The notes below the pieces were generated by a model. The model had not been told where the DNA came from. It made no database searches and saw only the letters and a program-made list of their open reading frames with translations. 5,865 nt of DNA from Alphaproteobacteria bacterium (lineage in GTDB: Bacteria > Pseudomonadota > Alphaproteobacteria > Micavibrionales > Micavibrionaceae). The translations under genes were made by a program, and so were the position numbers. Positions 1 to 4,919 of the stretch are shown here, in pieces; positions within the stretch are counted from its first letter, which is position 1, and every line of letters starts with the position of its first letter. Location: NCBI GenBank assembly GCA_016763095.1, contig JAESUK010000008.1, positions 1-5,865 on the forward strand, read 5' to 3'.

Positions 1-12
1 TAACGATTAAAC

Positions 13-702
13 ATGACGGTAAAAACCATCAACGGTCATGTCCAAGAAATAGAGGATGTAACATCAGATTTACGTATTCTATATATTAAACTGGAACAAA
101 CATTCACCTTCAAAGCAGGGCAATACATAAATGTCCACCAAAATGGTTATGACGAACGCTCCTACTCTATTGCCAATACGCCGCTAGACAGCAACATCAT
201 AGAATTACATATTCGCCGTGGAGAAAATCTAAGCGCCTATTTGTGCAATAAAATAATATCAGGCTCGTCCATTGCAATTTCTGGGCCCTTCGGGAACTGC
301 ACATATAAAGCACAATGCAAGAAACCTATCCTTGCTCTTGCGGGTGGCGCAGGTCTTGCCCAAATTAAATCCATTGTTGAAAAAGCCCTGAAAACAAATC
401 GTACAAACCCCGTTTATTTATACCACGGTGCACAAGAAGTCTCAGGACTATACAAAGATAACTATTTTAAGCAGCTTGCAAAACAAGATAACCGCTTAAT
501 CTATCACCCGATTATATCTCAGGAAAAGCCTGAAAACGAGACTATAAAATATGGCTTTCTCATGGATCACGTTAAGCAAGATTTTGACTCACTGAAAGAT
601 TTTCGGACCTATATGTGCGGTACACCTGAAATGGTGATCGCTCTTGAGAAGATTCTGATTGAAAAAGGAATTGACCCAAAGCGCATTCACGCCGATAAAT
701 AA
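13..702 (+). CDS. Ferredoxin-reductase-family FAD/NAD(P)H oxidoreductase without a 2Fe-2S domain
   Basis: This 229-residue protein belongs to the ferredoxin-NADP+ reductase superfamily and would move electrons between NAD(P)H and a flavin or partner protein in the cytoplasm. The N-terminal FAD-binding barrel (about residues 1-100) carries the RxYS signature in ERSYSIAN (R49, Y51, S52) and the GPFG turn at 91-94. The nucleotide-binding half carries GGAGLAQIKS (111-120), YHGAQ (137-141) and the CGxPxM-type motif in YMCGTPEMV (200-208). It ends in IHADK, close to the usual family end. The four cysteines (C78, C96, C102, C202) are scattered, so no ferredoxin domain is present. The layout resembles Fre/LuxG flavin reductases and the reductase half of CDP-6-deoxyhexose reductase-like enzymes. 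The true electron acceptor cannot be told. No other upstream in-frame start is visible in the 12 bases available, and the ribosome binding site cannot be judged. The gene lies 31 bp before recR and may be cotranscribed with it. Confidence 0.85.
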   Translation: MTVKTINGHVQEIEDVTSDLRILYIKLEQTFTFKAGQYINVHQNGYDERSYSIANTPLDSNIIELHIRRGENLSAYLCNKIISGSSIAISGPFGNCTYKAQCKKPILALAGGAGLAQIKSIVEKALKTNRTNPVYLYHGAQEVSGLYKDNYFKQLAKQDNRLIYHPIISQEKPENETIKYGFLMDHVKQDFDSLKDFRTYMCGTPEMVIALEKILIEKGIDPKRIHADK

Positions 703-733
703 AGGGCACAACAAAGTAAGAAATTCTAAGTAT

Positions 734-1330
734 ATGTCAGAACAAGCCCTCGACCATTTAATAAAACTTCTATCAGGTCTTCCAAGCCTAGGACCACGCT
801 CTGCGCGTCGCGTAGCACTTCATATGATACAGAACAAAGAAAGCCTTATGAAGCCACTGGCAAACGCTCTACTGGACGCATCCGCCAATATTAAAACCTG
901 CCACATATGTCACAATTTGGACACCGTCTCACCATGCCGTATATGTCAGGAAGCAAAACGCGACATTCATACAATTTGCCTTGTATCCTCAGTTTCTGAT
1001 GTTTGGGCGATTGAACGAGCAGGACATTACAAAGGGCTATATCACATTATCGGCGGAACATTATCCGCAATAGACGGCATTACCCCCGATGATCTGAACC
1101 TCACCACACTGGTGCACAGAGTCCGAGACCAAGATGTCAAAGAAGTGATCATTGCATTAAGCGCCACCGTAGATGGTCAAACCACCGCCCATTACATCAC
1201 CGATCTTATATCCAATCTCAATGTAAAAACCACGGGACTTGCTCGCGGAATCCCAACAGGCGGCGAACTTGATTTTCTGGATGATAGTACAATCGCCACG
1301 GCCTTCAAATCCCGCAAAGAAGTACTCTAA
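734..1330 (+). CDS. recR: Recombination mediator protein RecR
   Basis: RecR works with RecO (and RecF) to load RecA onto SSB-coated single-stranded DNA during gap repair. The 198-residue product has the family's usual length and domain order. It has a helix-hairpin-helix region (about 10-30, LLSGLPSLGPRSARR), then a C4 zinc finger (C56, C59, C68, C71), a Toprim domain (about 79-172), and the C-terminal GGELDFLDD segment (176-184). I chose the ATG at 734 because MSEQALDHLIKLLSGLP matches the normal RecR N-terminus. The frame is open upstream to a TTG at 659, but that would overlap the previous gene by 44 bp and add 25 unrelated residues. The Shine-Dalgarno is weak. One oddity is that the first Toprim motif reads ICLVSS where RecR usually has ICVVEE, so S85 replaces a glutamate. 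The common partners dnaX and ybaB are not immediately upstream. No clear terminator follows the gene. Confidence 0.95.
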   Translation: MSEQALDHLIKLLSGLPSLGPRSARRVALHMIQNKESLMKPLANALLDASANIKTCHICHNLDTVSPCRICQEAKRDIHTICLVSSVSDVWAIERAGHYKGLYHIIGGTLSAIDGITPDDLNLTTLVHRVRDQDVKEVIIALSATVDGQTTAHYITDLISNLNVKTTGLARGIPTGGELDFLDDSTIATAFKSRKEVL

Positions 1331-1361
1331 TAGTCTTATTTTATTGCAGAATGATAACGCC

Positions 1362-1700
1362 CTAAGATTTCTCAGAGATATATAAATTACAATCTGTATC
1401 TGCTGCAATCACGGCAAGATAAGGTGTATGGTCAACGCCATCTCCGCCGATCGCAAAGTCATAATACACACCCTCTGGAAAATAATGATCTGTTGATGCC
1501 GCAACTGCACCCAATTCACCAAAACGAAGGTAAACAGACCCAGTTGCATAAACGCTTATAACACGTGTCTCTGTTGAAAAGCCAATGGCATTCCGTGCAG
1601 ATAATGCAGAGGTCACAGCAATAGATTGTGCACCATCCATTTTAAGGCGAAGCGCAGGAATAACATTGTCATTAGCATCTGTTGGTAAAATAGTAGTCAT
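1362..1700 (-). CDS. Small orphan protein resembling phage virion-associated proteins
   Basis: This 112-residue protein has no signal peptide, membrane segment or catalytic motif that I can see. It is rich in short beta-type stretches (for example TRVISVYATGSVYLRFG at 45-61, VYYDFAIGG at 78-86 and NLYISE at 105-110) and in small and acidic residues. Its plan is an N-terminal TDANDNVIPALRL, a central strand pair, and a final strand close to the C-terminus. It recalls small phage structural or decoration-type proteins seen in prophages and isolated in alphaproteobacterial chromosomes. That similarity is from memory, not from a search, so no function is assigned. The start is well supported: AGAGGA lies 7 nt before the ATG at 1700. 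No other phage gene is visible. It is convergent with recR and lies downstream of the export cluster's terminator, with its own candidate promoter at 1788-1816. Confidence 0.7.
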   Translation of the reverse strand: MTTILPTDANDNVIPALRLKMDGAQSIAVTSALSARNAIGFSTETRVISVYATGSVYLRFGELGAVAASTDHYFPEGVYYDFAIGGDGVDHTPYLAVIAADTDCNLYISEKS

Positions 1701-1710
1701 AATTTTTTCC
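1701..1710 (-). promoter_or_regulatory. Shine-Dalgarno region of the 112-residue orphan gene
   Basis: Read on the minus strand, AGAGGA (1708-1713) is followed by an A-rich spacer of 7 nt and the ATG at 1698-1700. It is the clearest ribosome binding site in the window and fixes this start codon. Confidence 0.6.
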
Positions 1711-1720
1711 TCTTAAATAT

Positions 1721-1755
1721 AAAAAAACCACCTCAACACAATAGTGCGGGTGGTT
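1721..1755 (-). terminator. Intrinsic terminator at the end of the polysaccharide-export cluster
   Basis: On the minus strand the arm AACCACC (1755-1749) pairs perfectly with GGTGGTT (1732-1726). Inside it, a small CAC/GTG stem (1744-1746 with 1737-1739) closes on a 4-nt loop. The distal arm runs straight into TTTTT (1725-1721), so seven consecutive U residues end the RNA. This is a textbook Rho-independent terminator for minus-strand transcription. It lies 80 bp beyond the BY-kinase stop codon and about 20 bp before the orphan gene at 1700. It has no U-tract on the plus-strand side, so it should not stop recR transcription efficiently. Because the candidate promoter at 1788-1816 lies upstream of it, the same hairpin could also attenuate the orphan gene. 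Confidence 0.8.
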
Positions 1756-1771
1756 AGGTAAGACAGACTCA

Positions 1772-1785
1772 TTCTGTCGACAGAA
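1772..1785. promoter_or_regulatory. Perfect 14-bp palindrome, candidate operator
   Basis: TTCTGTCGACAGAA is identical to its reverse complement. It lies just downstream (minus-strand sense) of the candidate -10 at 1788-1793, so it would cover the expected transcription start near 1781, a typical position for a repressor site. The half-sites do not match the alphaproteobacterial LexA direct repeat GTTC-N7-GTTC. The binding protein is unknown and the role is inferred from position and symmetry alone. Confidence 0.35.
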
Positions 1786-1787
1786 CA

Positions 1788-1816
1788 AATATGCTTTACT
1801 TTAAGATAATTGTCAA
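1788..1816 (-). promoter_or_regulatory. Candidate sigma70-type promoter for the orphan gene
   Basis: On the minus strand a perfect -35 TTGACA (1816-1811) is separated by exactly 17 bp from CATATT (1793-1788), which matches four of six -10 consensus bases. Transcription would start near 1781 and give a leader of roughly 80 nt before the ATG at 1700. That leader would contain the terminator hairpin at 1721-1755. The next gene upstream ends only 20 bp before the -35. Confidence 0.45.
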
Positions 1817-1829
1817 GGATTTAAATCCT
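1816..1829. repeat. Perfect 14-bp AT-rich palindrome abutting the -35 box
   Basis: AGGATTTAAATCCT is a perfect self-complementary sequence that shares its edge with the candidate -35 of the promoter at 1788-1816. It has no U-tract on either side, and its central TTAA leaves only a 5-bp RNA stem. A DNA site for a dimeric regulator is more likely than a terminator. The role is inferred. Confidence 0.3.
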
Positions 1830-1836
1830 ATTAATA

Positions 1837-2136
1837 TTATGTGTAGTACTCTTTAAAACGACCATAGTAATACGCTGTATCACCATATCCGTATCGCGCG
1901 TGTCTTTTCACATCAACATTAGAAAGAACCAATGATAAATTTTGATATCCAAAGTCAGAGAATTGCTTAACACCAGTTGTTACAACTTCACGCGGTGTTT
2001 TATCCCACTCAACGATATACAATGTGTAATCAGACTCATTCGCCAAAAGACGTGCATCTGACACAGCCAAACAAGCGGGCGTATCCAAAATCACAAGGTC
2101 ATAGGCTTTCTTCAGCGAAGCGATAAGCTGAGACAT
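1837..2136 (-). pseudogene. C-terminal BY-kinase fragment with Walker B and tyrosine cluster
   Basis: These 99 codons continue the interrupted kinase in the same frame. They hold Walker B (DLVILDTP, residues 13-20 here, about 645-652 of the full protein). The DTPACLAVSDARLL segment usual in BY-kinases follows. The tail RYGYGDTAYYYGRFKEYYT has seven tyrosines in its last 18 residues, the site of autophosphorylation. The ATG at 2136 is simply an internal methionine of the family alignment. Only an A-rich AAAGAAA precedes it, so independent initiation is doubtful. Conserved kinase sequence also extends upstream from here to the internal stop (2137-2208). If made alone, the fragment has no P-loop and could not bind ATP, though it might be a phosphorylation substrate for another kinase. 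The sequence shows no decay such as further stops or frameshifts. Confidence 0.7.
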
Positions 2137-2208
2137 TTTCTTTGAAGAAATTAAATCAAGTGCACTATTCGGAACGGATCGCGCATAAATAACATGTGCA
2201 CCTGACGC

Positions 2209-4032
2209 TTAATCTTTTGTAACAACACTCTCCAAAGTAGCATCGCCAGATAGGTAATCAACAATTGTCTTGTCATTTGATTGACGGAACAATCTATGAA
2301 GATTAGGACGGCGCAAATCACAATCAATAACGATAACTTTTTCGCCAGATTTAGCAGCAAGTCTTGCAAGCCATGTTGAAAGTGTCGTCTTACCTTCCGC
2401 TGGCAATGACGACGTAATCGTAATCACTTTTGGCTTTTCATTTTCATCTTGATTAGCCCGTAAATTCAAAACCATACGTAGCGTACGAATAGATTCGGAC
2501 ACCGCAGATGATGGCTTATTTAGGATATAATCACCTAGCCCGCCTTTACCTGTATTCTCAGCCATCGGAATAAGTCCATAGCATGAATATCCTGTGCGCG
2601 TTTCGAGTTGGGATGCACTTCTAAATGCATTGTCTAATTTCTCAAGAATAAGAACCAATGTAATACCAACGAACAATGCAATGGCAGAGGTCAAGCTCAT
2701 GATAAGTGGCTTATTCGGATAAGATGGTGCTTCAGGTGCAGATGCATAAGAAATAATGCGTGCTTCTGGACCATCAAGCTCCTCTTGACTGTCTGAGCGT
2801 TTATAAGACTCCAAGAACGTATCGAAAATCATACGGTTAGATTCCGCTTCACGTTCCAATTCACGTAAACGGATCATAGAATGGTTTTCACCCTTCTTAA
2901 GACCAGATACCTCATTCAAACTCATTTGGAGAGCTTCAACTTTTCTCTCCGCAATACTCAAATCGCTCTCAAGATTACCCGCAACATTCGATATCTCAGA
3001 ACGCATTTTTTTACGCAGATCTATCAACTCAGCATTAATATTAATAATGGACGGATGCTTAGGACCATAACGAGAAGACAAGTCAGCCTTACGACGCAAG
3101 ATATCAGTCTCAGTTTTTTTCAACTCCTGCACATTGCGTGAATTTGCAACCGCTTTATCTGTCTCAAATCCTGATGGGTTATTCGCCCACTTCTCAACAT
3201 CTTTCAACTTGGCTTGTGCCGCGGCTTTTTCAGATTTAGCAAGAACCAACTGTGAGTTCAGCTCAGACATTTGCTGTGCTGTAATTTCATAACGCGCACC
3301 CGTGATTAATCCATTCTGAGCCTTATAGGTTTCTACAGCATTCTCCGCATCGCGTAACTGCCCACGCAGAACATTCAAACGACTGTCTAACCAACTTGTA
3401 ACCTTTTGTGTTGCACGAAACTTCGCATTCAACCGTTCTTCAAGATATGTATCAACAACTGTGTTTGCAATTAACGCCGCTTTTTCTGGGTCTTCAGCAG
3501 TATAACTAACTTGGATAACAAATGATCCTGGAACAGGCTTAACATGCAACCGTTGTAAAAAAGCAGTAACAACGCGCGCGGTATCTTGATCCAACACATT
3601 GTTGCGGTCTTTCATTTCCGAGTTATGAACTGACAAGCTTTTAAATGATCCTGCCCCATCACTCAACGAAGTCGGACGCATACTTAATTTTTGAACAACA
3701 CGACGACCAAGTTCTTGAGATTTCAACACCTCAACTTCACTTAAAACCACTGTTGTATCCAAACGCATGGACGACATAAAATTCTGAAGGTCTATACTGG
3801 AGTGATCAATGCGTTCACTCTCAATAAGAACAAGAGCGTTCGCAGTATAGCGTGTTGGCAATACAGTCGTGATAAAGAACGCAGATACTAACGCCACCAA
3901 CATAATAAGGATAACAATCCATTTACGACGCCACAAAAGCATCAATAAACGACGCAAATCAACATCTAACTCATCAAAGTGATGAGTTGATTGAATGGGA
4001 CCATTATTATTTTGCATGTATACGCTTGTCAT
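2209..4032 (-). CDS. N-terminal 607 residues of the BY-kinase: Wzz domain plus truncated kinase
   Basis: This is the part made if translation stops at the internal TAA. A Wzz-type N-terminus (DELDVDLRRLLMLLWRRKW, 20-38) leads into the first membrane helix (about 38-57). A long periplasmic coiled-coil region (about 200-400) follows, then the PEAPSYPNKP proline motif (433-442) and a second membrane helix (about 443-463). The cytoplasmic kinase part has Walker A (SSLPAEGKTTLS, 541-552) and Walker A' (VIVIDCDLRRP, 566-576), but ends before Walker B. Such a product could still insert and oligomerise through its Wzz part but should be kinase-dead. The ATG at 4032 follows the export gene's stop by 2 nt, so translational coupling is likely. 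The nearest AAGGA lies about 15 nt upstream, which is rather far. A second in-frame ATG lies at 4017. Confidence 0.85.
   Translation of the reverse strand: MTSVYMQNNNGPIQSTHHFDELDVDLRRLLMLLWRRKWIVILIMLVALVSAFFITTVLPTRYTANALVLIESERIDHSSIDLQNFMSSMRLDTTVVLSEVEVLKSQELGRRVVQKLSMRPTSLSDGAGSFKSLSVHNSEMKDRNNVLDQDTARVVTAFLQRLHVKPVPGSFVIQVSYTAEDPEKAALIANTVVDTYLEERLNAKFRATQKVTSWLDSRLNVLRGQLRDAENAVETYKAQNGLITGARYEITAQQMSELNSQLVLAKSEKAAAQAKLKDVEKWANNPSGFETDKAVANSRNVQELKKTETDILRRKADLSSRYGPKHPSIININAELIDLRKKMRSEISNVAGNLESDLSIAERKVEALQMSLNEVSGLKKGENHSMIRLRELEREAESNRMIFDTFLESYKRSDSQEELDGPEARIISYASAPEAPSYPNKPLIMSLTSAIALFVGITLVLILEKLDNAFRSASQLETRTGYSCYGLIPMAENTGKGGLGDYILNKPSSAVSESIRTLRMVLNLRANQDENEKPKVITITSSLPAEGKTTLSTWLARLAAKSGEKVIVIDCDLRRPNLHRLFRQSNDKTIVDYLSGDATLESVVTKD
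3968..3988 (-). repeat. 8-bp perfect inverted repeat in the early coding region of the BY-kinase gene
   Basis: AACTCATC (3968-3975) and GATGAGTT (3981-3988) are perfect complements around a 5-nt loop. In the mRNA the hairpin begins about 44 nt after the BY-kinase ATG, where it encodes part of THHFDELD. It may affect mRNA stability or early elongation, or may be chance. Confidence 0.35.
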
Positions 4033-4034
4033 AG

Positions 4035-4742
4035 TTAAAAGAACCGTTCCTTCACACGGATAATATCGCCAGGCATCACTTGTGCAGTCGGAGTGACCTT
4101 AACTTTATCACCGTTAACACCAGAGCGGATAACTTCTATATTCTTAGTATTTGCTCTGTACGTAAAGCCACCACTGATTGCAACTGCATTCAAAACACTC
4201 ATGCCATCTATATAGTTATAACTTCCTGGACGACGTATCTCACCCATAATATAAAAGGGACGAAACTCAGCGACTTCAATTGCAACACTAGGATCAACCA
4301 AGTAACCATTTGAAAGTGCAATAATCAAAACGGTCTCAGCCTGCCTCAACGTCATACCAGCAACTTTAATCTGACCGATCAACGGCACAGACACCATACC
4401 CAAACCATCAACCTGATAAACCTTTGACAGGTCTTTCTCGCCATAAACAGTAACCCGTAACTTATCAGATGGACCAATCATATATGCAGAAGCAAAAGTA
4501 TTCCCTGAACGCACATTTAAAGAACCATCGGCTGATCTTATGTAAGGATCAGCAACATCTTCATCAGACGCTTCAACCACATTCTCAATAACCACTGCTT
4601 GATCCGCATCTGGAGAAATACGTTCTGCATCAGAAACAATACTAAGAGGGTCGGACTTTCCATTCGCATGAGCATACGAAACCGGTGCCAGTAAAACTGC
4701 CACACTCAAGAAAAGTACAAAACTATTAAAAACTTTTTTCAT
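4035..4742 (-). CDS. Wza-family polysaccharide export protein
   Basis: Members form the periplasmic/outer-membrane channel through which capsule or exopolysaccharide leaves the cell, docking on the Wzc-like protein encoded next. From the ATG at 4742 the product has 235 residues. A signal peptide comes first (MKKVFNSFVLFLSVAVLLAP, likely cut after SYA or AHA, about 23-26), then an acidic linker. The Poly_export domain (about 85-160) includes YMIGPSDKLRVTVYGEKDLS, VDGLGMVSVPLIGQIKVAG and a VDPSVAIEVAEFRPFYIMGE segment. An SLBB-type domain (about 162-230) holds RRPGSYNYIDGMSVLNAVAISGG-like features. I prefer this start because it gives a classic signal peptide. An ATG at 4784 would add 14 residues before it. 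No lipobox cysteine is present, unlike E. coli Wza, and the C-terminal outer-membrane helix is absent. The gene is 2 nt from the BY-kinase gene, so the two form an operon. Confidence 0.9.
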   Translation of the reverse strand: MKKVFNSFVLFLSVAVLLAPVSYAHANGKSDPLSIVSDAERISPDADQAVVIENVVEASDEDVADPYIRSADGSLNVRSGNTFASAYMIGPSDKLRVTVYGEKDLSKVYQVDGLGMVSVPLIGQIKVAGMTLRQAETVLIIALSNGYLVDPSVAIEVAEFRPFYIMGEIRRPGSYNYIDGMSVLNAVAISGGFTYRANTKNIEVIRSGVNGDKVKVTPTAQVMPGDIIRVKERFF

Positions 4743-4786
4743 TACATCCATGAGGACCATGGTCACGTTAAAATTTAAAGACATTA

Positions 4787-4803
4787 AAAGGAATCAATCC
4801 TTT
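4787..4803 (-). repeat. Inverted repeat just upstream of the export gene, covering its Shine-Dalgarno-like sequence
   Basis: On the minus strand AAAGGA (4803-4798) is complementary to TCCTTT (4792-4787) across a 5-nt loop. AAAGGA is the best Shine-Dalgarno match ahead of the ATG at 4784 but is about 13 nt away. In the RNA the hairpin would mask this sequence. The site lies at the expected 5' end of a transcript from the promoter at 4808-4837. A role is inferred only. Confidence 0.35.
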
Positions 4804-4807
4804 ATAC

Positions 4808-4837
4808 ATAGTAATATTGTTTAGGGGGGGCTGACAA
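4808..4837 (-). promoter_or_regulatory. Candidate promoter for the export protein and BY-kinase genes
   Basis: On the minus strand TTGTCA (4837-4832, five of six -35 consensus bases) is followed by an 18-bp spacer and TACTAT (4813-4808, four of six -10 bases). The spacer contains a run of seven C residues on this strand (4830-4824). The predicted start lies near 4801, just before the inverted repeat at 4787-4803. The 135-bp gap to the preceding gene supports a separate promoter, but the match is only moderate. Confidence 0.35.
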
Positions 4838-4900
4838 GAGTCGAACTGAAATTATTTCATAAATCTATCAAAATGACTATATATCAGGGTTTCGAGCGAG

Positions 4901-4916
4901 AAAATGACCGAGGTCA
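4901..4916 (-). terminator. Weak possible terminator after the beta-barrel gene
   Basis: Directly after the TAG at 4920-4922 the minus strand reads TGAC-CTCG-GTCA (4916-4905) followed by TTTT (4904-4901). The stem has only four pairs with a tetraloop and the U-tract is short. It would be a leaky stop at best and need not separate the beta-barrel gene from the export genes. Confidence 0.25.
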
Positions 4917-4919
4917 AAC

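Larger units (their letters stand above)
1837..4032 (-). pseudogene. Wzc-like polysaccharide chain-length determinant/tyrosine autokinase, interrupted by in-frame TAA
   Basis: The whole locus is one continuous reading frame of 731 sense or internal codons plus the natural TAA at 1837-1839, broken only by codon 608 (TAA at 2209-2211). Family members are inner-membrane proteins that set polymer length and drive export by cycles of tyrosine autophosphorylation; about 730 residues is a normal full length. Codons on both sides of the stop read as standard BY-kinase sequence: before it SVVTKD, after it ASGAHVIYARSVPNSALDL. No bases have been gained or lost. A single substitution (for example GAA, CAA or AAA to TAA) accounts for the break. 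Other genes here end in TAA or TAG, so code reassignment is unlikely. I call it a pseudogene by default. A sequencing or assembly error, or readthrough, cannot be excluded. Confidence 0.75.

Noticed and set aside
659..733. A longer RecR beginning at the TTG at 659
   Set aside because: The added 25 residues do not resemble any RecR N-terminus and overlap the preceding gene by 44 bp. The ATG at 734 gives the family's normal start.
1331..1361. A terminator for recR in the convergent gap
   Set aside because: Only a weak TCTC/GAGA pairing is present nearby, with no proper stem and U-tract on the plus strand.
1157..1408. An 83-codon minus-strand frame across the recR 3' end
   Set aside because: It is antisense to the conserved recR C-terminus and overlaps the end of the orphan gene. 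Its composition is not protein-like.
1772..1785. The palindrome as a LexA/SOS box
   Set aside because: It lacks the alphaproteobacterial GTTC-N7-GTTC direct repeat, and the CTGT/ACAG halves are 2 bp apart rather than the 8 bp of the enterobacterial box.
2209..2211. Stop-codon reassignment (TAA read as an amino acid)
   Set aside because: Gene ends at 702, 1330, 1837 and 4035 use TAA as a true stop in natural C-terminal positions, so general reassignment does not fit.
2151..2369. A 72-codon minus-strand frame spanning the internal stop
   Set aside because: It lies in another frame over the conserved kinase domain, has no ribosome binding site and shows no family resemblance. It is a shadow.
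2881..3141. An 86-codon plus-strand frame inside the BY-kinase gene
   Set aside because: It is the antisense shadow of the coiled-coil region and has no supporting start signal.
4080..4313. A 77-codon plus-strand frame inside the export gene
   Set aside because: It is antisense to the conserved Poly_export/SLBB domains and shows no recognisable features.
4743..4784. The ATG at 4784 as start of the export protein
   Set aside because: It would put 14 residues before a classic MKK signal peptide, and its Shine-Dalgarno-like AAAGGA is too far and lies in a hairpin. It is kept as an alternative only.
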